Both the position numbers and the translations under genes were made by a program. From assembly GCA_902465425.1 (NCBI GenBank), contig CABQNA010000091.1:1-6470 (forward strand): DNA of 6,470 nt, written 5' to 3'. The stretch is from an uncultured Collinsella sp. GTDB lineage: Bacteria; Actinomycetota; Coriobacteriia; Coriobacteriales; Coriobacteriaceae. Shown in pieces: positions 1 through 6,459 of the stretch (positions are counted from its first letter, which is position 1; each line of letters starts with the position of its first letter). The notes beneath the pieces are model-generated. The model was not told the origin of the DNA. It made no database searches and saw only the letters and a list, made by a program, of their open reading frames with translations.

Positions 1-138
1 CTCGGCGGTGATCTGTACCTGGTCGAGCAGGTCCTCGCCCTCGATAATCACATGCAGTGGAATGACGTAAATGCCAAGCTCTTGAGCACGGGCGGGGGAG
101 ATGTCCGACGTGGAGTCGGTTATGATGGCAAAAGACAT
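1..138 (-). CDS. DegV family protein, N-terminal 46 codons (runs off the left edge)
   Basis: Reading the minus strand from an ATG at 138 gives an open frame to the window edge, beginning MSFAIITDSTSDISPARAQE and continuing with LGIYVIPLHV. The TDSTSD motif at residues 7-12, followed by a helix and a second strand of the form LGIxVIPLxV, is the characteristic start of DegV/FakB proteins. Known members bind a fatty acid, and FakB-type members present it to the kinase FakA for phosphorylation and entry into phospholipid synthesis. The serine and threonine residues of this first motif lie by the fatty-acid carboxylate in characterised members. An AAAGGTG ribosome-binding site lies just upstream on the minus strand (plus-strand 145-151). 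Only about one sixth of a usual 280-residue protein is visible, so fatty-acid specificity and the C-terminal domain cannot be judged. It is transcribed away from the HAD gene. Confidence 0.85.
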   Translation of the reverse strand, partial: MSFAIITDSTSDISPARAQELGIYVIPLHVIIEGEDLLDQVQITAE

Positions 139-216
139 AATTGCACCTTTCATTGGGGCGCTTGCGCGCCGCCTTCTGAGAGCAAAGTGCGACAAGTATA
201 GTGGAGTCGTTCCACA

Positions 217-244
217 TTTCTAGGTTCAATTGTTGAATAGTCAA
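217..244 (-). promoter_or_regulatory. Candidate promoter for the degV-like gene
   Basis: On the minus strand, TTGACT (plus 239-244; 5 of 6 to the -35 consensus) is followed after 16 nt by TAGAAA (plus 217-222; 4 of 6 to the -10 consensus). A better isolated -10 match, TATACT, lies further in at plus 195-200 but has no convincing -35 at 16-18 nt. Either would give a leader of several tens of nucleotides. This is by-eye matching only. Confidence 0.3.
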
Positions 245-249
245 CAGTT
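228..249. promoter_or_regulatory. Operator-like palindrome in the degV/HAD divergent region
   Basis: The arms AATTGTTGA (228-236) and TCAACAGTT (241-249) are inverted repeats with one mismatch (T230 against G247) around a 4-nt centre, ATAG. The 22-bp AT-rich dyad is of the size usually bound by a dimeric helix-turn-helix repressor. It covers the -35 box and part of the spacer of the candidate degV promoter. No regulator gene is visible in the window, so the binding protein is unknown. Confidence 0.4.
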
Positions 250-281
250 TGAAGTGTCGGTGTGGAAATCATCAACTGGGG

Positions 282-288
282 AAGAGGA
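282..288 (+). promoter_or_regulatory. Ribosome-binding site that decides the HAD gene start
   Basis: AAGAGGA sits 6 nt before the ATG at 295. The same sequence directly abuts the in-frame ATG at 289, too close for that start. The in-frame GTG at 262 has no clear purine-rich site before it. The ATG at 295 is therefore preferred. Confidence 0.6.
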
Positions 289-294
289 ATGCCG

Positions 295-957
295 ATGGAG
301 GCGTTGGAGATATACAGGCGGCCGGTTGTGCTGTTCGATTTTGACGGCACGGTGGCCGATACGGGCCGGGCGGTGATGAGCTCGACGCGCAAGACGTTGG
401 CCGCGCGCGGGTTTTCGGAGGCGCAGATGGGTGACCTGCGCCGCATGATCGGGCCGCCCCTGTGGAAGAGCTTTCACGACTTTTATGGCTTCTCCCGCGA
501 GGAGTCGCTTGTGGTGGCTGACGAGTACCGTGCCTTTTTTGATGAGCTGGGACCGGAAGAGTATCCCGTGTTCGATGGAATCCCCGAGCTGCTCGATGGC
601 CTTGTCGCGCAGGGGCATCGCTTGGTCGTGGCGACGTCACGCATGGAGGCAAAGTGCATTGACATGGTGGGCGAGCTGGGGCTTTCGCAGTTTGAGGCGG
701 TGGTTGGCATGAATCCGCCGCAGGGACGCGAGACCAAGGCCGATTCGGTTCGCGATGCCCTGGCGGCGCTCGGCGCGACGGCCGACGATGCCGTGATGAT
801 CGGCGATCGCTTTAACGATGTGGAGGGCGCACACGCGATGGGCGTGCCGTGCATCGGCATCTATTCGGGCGCGGCAGCGCCGGGGGAGCACGAGGCCGCG
901 GGCGCCGATGCGGTGGTGCACTCGGTGGCCGAGCTTGCTAAACTTTTCGCTATCTAA
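295..957 (+). CDS. HAD-superfamily phosphatase (phosphoglycolate phosphatase / 5'-nucleotidase-like, subfamily IA)
   Basis: This is a predicted soluble Mg-dependent phosphohydrolase of 220 residues. All four HAD motifs are present: motif I FDFDGT with nucleophile D15 and acid/base D17; motif II around VATS (T114/S115); motif III Lys148 in ETKAD; and motif IV GDRFND with D171 and D175. A helical cap of roughly residues 22-90 follows motif I, including RRMIGPPLWKSF and FYGF, as in the C1-cap group that contains Gph-like phosphoglycolate phosphatases and streptococcal 5'-nucleotidase-like proteins. The motifs are intact, so an active enzyme is expected, but the substrate cannot be read from sequence; phosphoglycolate, nucleotides and other small sugar phosphates are all possible. 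The start was chosen on ribosome-binding spacing; an upstream GTG at 262 would add 11 residues. The gene ends in tandem TAA TAG. The M20 peptidase gene follows 55 nt later on the same strand, probably co-transcribed. Confidence 0.88.
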   Translation: MEALEIYRRPVVLFDFDGTVADTGRAVMSSTRKTLAARGFSEAQMGDLRRMIGPPLWKSFHDFYGFSREESLVVADEYRAFFDELGPEEYPVFDGIPELLDGLVAQGHRLVVATSRMEAKCIDMVGELGLSQFEAVVGMNPPQGRETKADSVRDALAALGATADDAVMIGDRFNDVEGAHAMGVPCIGIYSGAAAPGEHEAAGADAVVHSVAELAKLFAI

Positions 958-969
958 TAGACATAATGT

Positions 970-993
970 GAGGGGCGGGCGTACCCGTCGCTC
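970..993 (+). other. Small hairpin between the HAD and M20 genes
   Basis: GGCGGG (974-979) pairs with CCCGTC (984-989) around the loop CGTA, with one G-U pair. Beyond a G/G mismatch, GAG (970-972) pairs with CTC (991-993). No T run follows, so it does not look like an intrinsic terminator. It ends 6 nt before the AAGGAGG site of the next gene and may tune mRNA stability or translation between the two cistrons. It could also be chance in GC-rich DNA. Confidence 0.3.
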
Positions 994-999
994 ATTGGT

Positions 1000-1006
1000 A
1001 AGGAGG
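1000..1006 (+). promoter_or_regulatory. Strong ribosome-binding site of the M20 peptidase gene
   Basis: AAGGAGG followed 6 nt later by ATG at 1013 is close to a perfect Shine-Dalgarno arrangement. It fixes the start inside a longer open frame that reads back to 818 through the HAD gene. Confidence 0.85.
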
Positions 1007-1012
1007 TCGTCC

Positions 1013-2449
1013 ATGAATCAGGTGGAGCAGAGCGTCGCTGAGTATGTCGACGAGGTCTGGGAGGATGTCGTCGCTGATATCGAGCAGCTGGTGAGTTATC
1101 CTTCCGTGGCAGTTTCTGCCGATGCGGAGCCCGGCGCGCCGTTTGGCCGCCCGGTCCGTGACGCGCTCGATTGCGCGCTCGGCATCGCGCAGAAGCTCGG
1201 CTATCAGACGAGCGACGACGAGGGCTATGTGGGAATCGCCGATATCCCGGGCCGCGGCGACAAGCAGCTCGCGACTATCTGCCACGTGGACGTGGTTCCC
1301 GCCGGCCCTGGCTGGAACACCGATCCGTTCGCGATGGAGCGTCGCGAGGGCTGGTTGCTCGGTCGCGGCGTGATCGACGACAAGGGCCCGGCAGTGCTGT
1401 CGCTTTATGCCGGCGCGTACCTGCTCAAGCACGGCATTGTTCCGCGCTACACCTTCCGCGCGCTGCTGGGCTGCGATGAGGAAGTGGGCATGTCCGACGT
1501 TCACCATTATCTGGAGAACCACGCAGACCCCGACTTTTTGTTTACGCCCGATGCCGAGTTCCCGGTCTGCAATGCCGAGAAGGGCCAGTTTGGGGCGACG
1601 TTCGTGAGTCCCAAGATCGACGGCGGGCGCATCGTGTCGTGGAGCGGCGCCGAGGCGAGCAATGCCATTCCGTCGCAGTCCATCTGCGAGCTCGCGATTG
1701 CCGCCGATGAGCTGCCGGCGCCGGTCGAGAATGCTGACCGCCTGGAGATCACGGCTCTCGACAATGGTCATGTGCAGATTTTCGCCCACGGTATTGGCGG
1801 TCACGCCTCGATGCCCGAGGGGACGATCAATGCCGTCGGCCTGATCGTGTCGTATCTGCGCGAGGCCGAGGACGCGTTTGGTGCCCGCGGCGAGCGCCTG
1901 CTGACGCCTGCCGAGCACGAGTTTGTCAAGTTTTTGGCCTTTGTGCATGCGGACGCCTATGGTCGCGGCCTGGGTATCGACGCGACGAGCCCGGCGTTTG
2001 GCCCGCTCACCTGCAACCCCGGCGTCATCCGCGTGGTGGATGGCCATATCGAGCAGGTCATCGACGTGCGTTTCCCTGATAGCACGAGCGCCGATACCAT
2101 CCGCGAGCAGCTCGAGCCGCTCGTGGGGCGCTTTGACGTGACGTGTCGCCTGGGTCATGCAAAGGTGCCGTTCTCGGTGTCTGCCGACGATCCGGCCGTG
2201 AGGGCGCTCATCGATACCTATAACGAGTTCACCGGTAAACATGCCGAACCCTTTGCTATGGGCGGCGGCACGTACGCGCGCAACTTTGCCCGCGCCGTCT
2301 CGTTTGGCCCCGAGGAGACCGGCCTGGAGCTGCCCGAGTGGGGCGGCCAGATGCACGGTCCCAACGAGTGCGCCAACGAGGAACAGCTCAAGCAAGCGCT
2401 CAAGATCTATATTGTTGCGATCCTCCGTTTGAATGAATTAGAGCTTTAA
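1013..2449 (+). CDS. M20 family metallopeptidase, PepV/Sapep-like dipeptidase
   Basis: The 478-residue product is a predicted cytoplasmic di-zinc (or di-manganese) peptidase that would release amino acids from short peptides, probably dipeptides. The metal and catalytic residues of clan MH/M20 are all recognisable: H91 and catalytic D93 in HVDVVPAGPGW; bridging D122 in GRGVIDDKGP; the glutamate pair E156-E157 in GCDEEVG; D180 in TPDAEFP; and H448 in GGQMHGPNE. H264 in GIGGHASMPEG fits the dimer/lid-domain histidine that reaches the active site in this family. The MGGGTYARNF segment (416-425) is typical of PepV/Sapep proteins, and the length fits that branch (about 460-480) rather than the shorter DapE/ArgE enzymes. 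There is no signal peptide or membrane segment. The gene follows the HAD gene and is closed off by the long hairpin at 2471-2539. Exact peptide preference is not visible. Confidence 0.92.
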   Translation: MNQVEQSVAEYVDEVWEDVVADIEQLVSYPSVAVSADAEPGAPFGRPVRDALDCALGIAQKLGYQTSDDEGYVGIADIPGRGDKQLATICHVDVVPAGPGWNTDPFAMERREGWLLGRGVIDDKGPAVLSLYAGAYLLKHGIVPRYTFRALLGCDEEVGMSDVHHYLENHADPDFLFTPDAEFPVCNAEKGQFGATFVSPKIDGGRIVSWSGAEASNAIPSQSICELAIAADELPAPVENADRLEITALDNGHVQIFAHGIGGHASMPEGTINAVGLIVSYLREAEDAFGARGERLLTPAEHEFVKFLAFVHADAYGRGLGIDATSPAFGPLTCNPGVIRVVDGHIEQVIDVRFPDSTSADTIREQLEPLVGRFDVTCRLGHAKVPFSVSADDPAVRALIDTYNEFTGKHAEPFAMGGGTYARNFARAVSFGPEETGLELPEWGGQMHGPNECANEEQLKQALKIYIVAILRLNELEL

Positions 2450-2470
2450 GGTTTCGCGGTTTCCCAATCT

Positions 2471-2539
2471 AAGTTGCGGTGGAATAGTTCCTAGAATGGG
2501 CCATTTGATGGCCAAGCAGGAACTATTTCACCGCAACTT
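2471..2539. repeat. 22-bp inverted repeat, possible dispersed palindromic element
   Basis: The near-perfect arms and internal sub-palindrome resemble REP/MITE-like intergenic elements. No target-site duplication is evident at the edges, and only one copy lies in this window, so dispersal is a hypothesis. Confidence 0.4.
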
Positions 2540-2549
2540 TGTTTTTATT
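2471..2549 (+). terminator. Long palindromic hairpin with T-rich tail, probable terminator of the HAD-M20 unit
   Basis: Two 22-nt arms, 2471-2492 and 2518-2539, pair along their full length with a single G-U wobble (G2482 with U2528). The left arm begins AAGTTGCGGTGG and the right arm ends ACCGCAACTT. The 25-nt loop contains a second perfect hairpin, GGCCAT-TTG-ATGGCC (2499-2513). A T-rich stretch (TGTTTTTATT, 2540-2549) follows only on the plus-strand side, which suits rho-independent termination 22 nt after the peptidase stop codon. A 22-bp stem of only moderate GC, with a nested stem, is much longer than a usual terminator, so it may also be a dispersed palindromic repeat. Confidence 0.75.
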
Positions 2550-2582
2550 GGTGTAAAAGGTGCGCCATGTTCGGCGCTGGAT

Positions 2583-2599
2583 TGTTATCCGTTTGTAAA
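2583..2599 (+). promoter_or_regulatory. Candidate Pho-box-like direct repeat upstream of pstS
   Basis: TGTTAT (2583-2588) and TGTAAA (2594-2599) are hexamers spaced 11 bp start to start, one helical turn. They match, in reverse complement, the TT(A/T/C)ACA-type half-sites with about 5-bp spacers described for PhoP in Bacillus subtilis (one exact, one 5 of 6). Another TGTAAA lies at 2552-2557. The pair sits just upstream of the candidate pst -35 box, where an activator would bind. Whether this organism's phosphate regulator uses such a site is unknown. Confidence 0.3.
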
Positions 2600-2602
2600 G
2601 GC

Positions 2603-2632
2603 TGGACAGAGCTTGCGGTAAGGGTCTATCAG
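2603..2632 (+). promoter_or_regulatory. Candidate pst operon promoter
   Basis: TGGACA (2603-2608; 5 of 6 to TTGACA) is followed after 18 nt by TATCAG (2627-2632; 4 of 6 to TATAAT). It lies downstream of the hairpin terminator and would start transcription near 2639, leaving a leader of about 100 nt. The -10 match is weak, as expected for an activator-dependent promoter but also for a chance hit. Confidence 0.3.
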
Positions 2633-2658
2633 ATGCCCGTAAGAAACCGCAGTTGGCG

Positions 2659-2752
2659 CGGGCGCTGCCCGATCGAGGTCGTATCTTTCCAAACAGCAAA
2701 GCGGGCAGGGTGCCCGCGAGTCGCATGTATGAAAGGAAGATCATGCTCGATC
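2659..2752 (+). promoter_or_regulatory. Self-complementary pstS leader that can bury the ribosome-binding site and start codon
   Basis: Three nested pairings are visible. GATCGAG (2671-2677) is perfectly complementary to CTCGATC (2746-2752), which is pstS codons 2-4. CGT (2680-2682) can pair with the ATG start (2743-2745, one G-U). ATCTTTCC (2683-2690) pairs with GGAAGAT (2735-2741), including the Shine-Dalgarno, with one bulged U. Inside lies a perfect 7-bp hairpin, GCGGGCA-GGG-TGCCCGC (2701-2717). Just upstream, CGGGC-GCT-GCCCG (2659-2671) forms another. Together about 17 bp would enclose the translation start. The pairing is seen directly; function as a translational switch is inference. 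Confidence 0.4.
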
Positions 2753-3684
2753 AGGCTTATTCTCGTCGTCAGTTCCTCGGCCTCGCTGGTGGTCTTGCCA
2801 GCATCGTCGGTCTCGGTCTCGTTGGTTGCGGCGGCTCCGGCGCTTCCGACGCCGCCGACAAGGGTAGTGCCGCTGCTGCCGAGTCCGTCTCCGGCGAGGT
2901 GACCTACGACGGTGCCTCTTCGTTCCAGGCTCTCGTCGAGGCCGCTGCCGAGAAGTTCATGGACGCCAACCCCGATGTCTCCGTTTCCGGCTCGGGTAAC
3001 GGTTCGGGCAAGGGCCTGACCGCTGTCGCCGCAGGCACCGTTACCATCGGCAACTCCGACGTCTTCGCCGAGACCAAGCTCGAGGCCGATCAGGTCAAGA
3101 ACCTCGTCGACCACGAGGTCGCCGTCGTGGGCATGGGCCCCGTCGTCTCCAAGAACGTCAAGGTCGACGACCTGTCCCTCGAGCAGCTCAAGGGTATCTT
3201 CTCCGGTCAGATTACCAACTGGAAGGAGGTCGGCGGCGACGACGCAAAGATCGTCGTCCTCAACCGCAAGGCCGGCTCCGGCACCCGCGCCACCTTCGAG
3301 GCCGCCGTCTTTGGTGACGAGGCCGTTGACTTTAAGGGCGACGCCGAGCTCGACAAGTCCGGCGATGTCCAGACTCAGATGGGCAGCACCGACAACGCCA
3401 TCTCCTACCTCGACTTCTCGCACTTCGACGACTCCAAGTTCAACGCCATCAAGGTCGAGGGCGTGGAGCCCAAGAGCGCAAACGTCGCCGACGACTCCTT
3501 CAAGATCTGGGCGACCGAGCATATGTACTGCTCCAAGGACGCCGACGAGGCCACCAAGGCCTTCCTGGAGTTCATGCTTTCCGACGACGTCCAGGGCAAG
3601 CTCGTTGAGGAACAGGGCTTTATCCCCGTCTCTGCCATGAAGGTCGTCAAGGACGCCAGCGGCAAGGTCTCCGCAAATAAGTAA
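2743..3684 (+). CDS. pstS: Phosphate ABC transporter, phosphate-binding lipoprotein PstS
   Basis: PstS captures inorganic phosphate outside the membrane and delivers it to PstCA. The 313-residue precursor begins with SRRQFLGLAG (residues 7-16), a classical twin-arginine motif, followed by a hydrophobic stretch and the lipobox LVGC with Cys29 as the lipidated residue. After a Gly/Ser/Ala-rich linker (about 30-50) comes the bilobed binding domain. Likely phosphate contacts are SSF (59-61), the SGSGNGSGKG loop (82-91), IGNSD with D106, and RKAGSGT (175-181), equivalent to the Arg and Ser-Gly-Thr contacts of E. coli PstS. QLKGIFSGQITNW (148-160) is a strong family signature. The ATG at 2743 is chosen because AAAGGAAG (2732-2739) precedes it and it places the signal peptide correctly; an in-frame ATG at 2725 lacks a good site. 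Codons favour C-ending forms, suggesting high expression. It is the first gene of the operon, with pstC 20 nt downstream. Confidence 0.96.
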   Translation: MLDQAYSRRQFLGLAGGLASIVGLGLVGCGGSGASDAADKGSAAAAESVSGEVTYDGASSFQALVEAAAEKFMDANPDVSVSGSGNGSGKGLTAVAAGTVTIGNSDVFAETKLEADQVKNLVDHEVAVVGMGPVVSKNVKVDDLSLEQLKGIFSGQITNWKEVGGDDAKIVVLNRKAGSGTRATFEAAVFGDEAVDFKGDAELDKSGDVQTQMGSTDNAISYLDFSHFDDSKFNAIKVEGVEPKSANVADDSFKIWATEHMYCSKDADEATKAFLEFMLSDDVQGKLVEEQGFIPVSAMKVVKDASGKVSANK

Positions 3685-3704
3685 TCGCCCCGGAAAGGTT
3701 TGCA

Positions 3705-4613
3705 ATGGCAAAACAGCTGCCAAAGCGCGACCTTGAGAACGTGGGCCTGGGCGTCACGGGCGCGTGCGTTGCGCTCGTGACGCTTGTCGTTGCCGCGCTC
3801 ATCTTTATGGTCGCCCAAAAGGGCCTCTCGGCTTTTCTCAAGGACGGCGTTTCGGTCGTCGAGTTCTTCACCGGCACCAAGTGGGACCTGGCCAACACAG
3901 CCGAAAACGGCCTGCCCTATACCGGCGCCCTGCCCCTGATCGTCACCTCGTTTGCGGTCATGGTGCTCTCCACGCTTATCGCGCTGCCCATCGCTATCGG
4001 CTCTGCCATCTTTGCGGTCGAGATCCAGCCTAAGTTTGGTTCCAAGATCTTTCAGCCGCTCATTGAGCTTTTGACCGGTATTCCCTCGGTCGTCTTTGGC
4101 CTGATCGGTTTTCACGTGGTCGTCGGCCTCATGAAGAGCGTTTTCCACGCAAGCACGGGCTTGGGCATCTTGCCCGGCGCCATCGTGCTGGCCGTCATGA
4201 TCCTGCCGACCATGACCACGCTTTCGGTCGACGGCTTGCGCGCCGTGCCCGACAGCTACCGCCAGGGTTCGCTCGCGCTGGGCTACACCCGCTGGCAGAC
4301 CATCTGGCACGTGGTGCTCAAGTCCGCCATGCCGTCGCTCATGACCGCGGTCATCCTTGGCATGACCCGCGCCTTTGGCGAGACGCTCGCCGTGCGCATG
4401 GTTATCGGCGGTATCGAGGCCATGCCGACGTCGCTGCTGTCGCCGGCCTCGACCATTACCACCACACTCACCACGTCCATGGCGGTCTATGCCGAGGGCT
4501 CGGCCCAGGACGATGTTCTGTGGGCGCTCGGTCTGCTGCTGATGGGCATGAGCCTCATCTTCATCCTGATCATCCACCTTATAGGCCGCAAGGGGGCGAA
4601 GGCTCGTGGCTAG
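3705..4613 (+). CDS. pstC: Phosphate ABC transporter permease PstC
   Basis: PstC is one of the two membrane subunits that form the phosphate channel with PstA. The 302-residue protein has about six hydrophobic segments, around residues 14-36, 75-107, 121-145, 155-175, 210-235 and 270-293. The cytoplasmic EAA-type coupling loop that docks on PstB is seen at about 180-212, as VPDSYRQGSLALGYTRW followed by a VVLKSAMP ending. LLTGIPSVVFGLIGF (122-136) and TRAFGETLAVRMVIG (221-235) are strongly typical of PstC. Length is normal for the family. The start ATG has AAAGG (3694-3698) 6 nt upstream, and the gap after pstS is 20 nt. Its last 8 nt overlap the start of pstA, so the two are probably translated in coupled fashion, which suits subunits needed in equal amounts. 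Confidence 0.96.
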   Translation: MAKQLPKRDLENVGLGVTGACVALVTLVVAALIFMVAQKGLSAFLKDGVSVVEFFTGTKWDLANTAENGLPYTGALPLIVTSFAVMVLSTLIALPIAIGSAIFAVEIQPKFGSKIFQPLIELLTGIPSVVFGLIGFHVVVGLMKSVFHASTGLGILPGAIVLAVMILPTMTTLSVDGLRAVPDSYRQGSLALGYTRWQTIWHVVLKSAMPSLMTAVILGMTRAFGETLAVRMVIGGIEAMPTSLLSPASTITTTLTTSMAVYAEGSAQDDVLWALGLLLMGMSLIFILIIHLIGRKGAKARG

Positions 4614-5528
4614 CACGCGCATCCGTATCGACGAGGCGAGACTCGAGCGCGTCCAAAAGCAGGACCGCATCGCCGCGGGCGTGTTGACGGCGATCGTCGC
4701 CATCGTCATGCTCATCGTCGTCTCCATGGTGGCCTACATCCTGTTCGAGGGCATCTCGACGCTGCTTAAGCCGGGCTTCCTCACGCAGCCCGCGCGTGCC
4801 AACGGAACCCAGGGCGGCGTACTCTATCAGCTGTTCGACTCGTTCTATCTGCTGCTGATCACCTTGATCATCTCGGTGCCCATCAGCCTGGGCGGGGCGG
4901 TCTTCCTGGTTGAGTACGCGCCGAACGGCCCTATCCGCGACATCGCCTCCACCGCTATCGAGACCTTGTCCTCGCTGCCTTCCATCGTCGTCGGCATGTT
5001 CGGTTTTCTGGTGTTCTCGGTGCAGCTGGGCTGGAAGTACTCCATCATCTCCGGCGCCGTCGCGCTCACCATGTTCAACATCCCCATCCTGGTGCGCGTG
5101 ATTCAGCAGGCGCTCGAGGACGTGCCGCAGGCCCAGCGCGATGCGTGTCTGGCTATGGGCCTCACCCGCTGGGAGGCCACGCTGCACATCCTAATCCCCG
5201 AGGCCATGCCCGCCATCGTGACCGGCATCGTGCTTTCGGCCGGCCGTGTGTTTGGCGAGGCCGCGGCACTGCTCTTTACCTCGGGCATGAGCTCGCCGGT
5301 GCGTCTGAACTTCTTGAGCTTTAACCTGTCGAGCCCCACGTGCGCCTGGAACGTGTTCCGCCCCGGTGAGTCGCTCGCCGTGCACATCTACAAGATCTAT
5401 GGCGAGGGCAGCCCCGAGGCCCAGCAGATCGTCTGGGGCACCGCGGCGCTGCTGATGATTTGCGTGCTGCTGTTTAACGTAATCGCCCGTATCGTGGGCA
5501 AGCAACTGGCAAGGAAGATGACGGCTGA

Positions 5529-5532
<4 letters not shown>
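4606..5532 (+). CDS. pstA: Phosphate ABC transporter permease PstA
   Basis: PstA is the second channel subunit of the phosphate importer. The 308-residue product has a charged cytoplasmic N-terminus (1-22), a first membrane segment at about 23-47, and further hydrophobic segments near 77-103, 121-140, 145-168, 200-225 and 275-297. The EAA loop is at about 173-202 (VPQAQRDACLAMGLTRW, then ILIPEAMP). LSSLPSIVVGMFGF (121-134) and GRVFGEAAALLFT (213-225) are family hallmarks. The start is a GTG at 4606 lying inside the end of pstC, with an 8-nt overlap. Purine-rich sequence is available at both AAGGGGG (4590-4596, 9 nt away) and GAAGG (4598-4602, 3 nt away). No other start fits, since the next Met is within the first membrane segment. 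It overlaps pstB by 4 nt. Confidence 0.95.
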
Positions 5533-6401
<869 letters not shown>

Positions 6402-6452
6402 TCCGGGACATGCTTGAGGCCCGCGGTGGCCACGGTCGCCACGGGACTGATT

Positions 6453-6459
6453 GGAGAGG
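6453..6459 (+). promoter_or_regulatory. Possible ribosome-binding site of a gene starting beyond the window
   Basis: GGAGAGG lies 11 nt from the right edge, and no start codon follows it inside the window. An AUG at or just past the edge would be in range. phoU is a common next gene in pst operons, but nothing here shows which gene it is. The rest of 6402-6452 holds only a weak bulged hairpin, CCCG/TGGC (6420-6430) with GCCACGGG (6438-6445). Confidence 0.3.

Noticed and set aside
157..170. GGCGC-TTGC-GCGCC hairpin near the degV ribosome-binding site
   Set aside because: Five GC pairs arise often by chance in this composition and there is no supporting context.
201..215. GTGGA-GTCGT-TCCAC inverted repeat in the degV upstream region
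   Set aside because: Arms of only 5 bp with no extension; too short to separate from chance.
818..1012. Upstream extension of the M20 reading frame into the HAD gene
   Set aside because: The segment is Arg-rich, overlaps the HAD C-terminus in another frame, and the perfect AAGGAGG site points to the ATG at 1013.
992..2395. Open frame of 467 codons on the minus strand opposite the M20 gene
   Set aside because: Arg/Ala/His-rich shadow with no domain, fully opposite a peptidase with all catalytic motifs; long antisense frames are common in GC-rich DNA.
2580..2600. ATTGTTATCCG resembles one half of the lac operator
   Set aside because: The other half is not present and the sequence is not symmetric; there are no lac genes nearby. 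The match is treated as chance.
2567..2902. Plus-strand 111-codon frame overlapping the pst leader and pstS start
   Set aside because: Overlaps pstS out of frame, has no ribosome-binding site and no recognisable features.
2629..3723. Open frame of 364 codons on the minus strand opposite pstS
   Set aside because: Its Val/Leu/Gly/Asp-rich composition is the mirror of strongly C-biased pstS codons; it has no recognisable domain and spans into pstC. The plus strand encodes unmistakable PstS.
3405..4727. Open frame of 440 codons on the minus strand across pstS, pstC and pstA
   Set aside because: Low-complexity Asp/Arg/Gly/His-rich product crossing several real genes; an antisense shadow.
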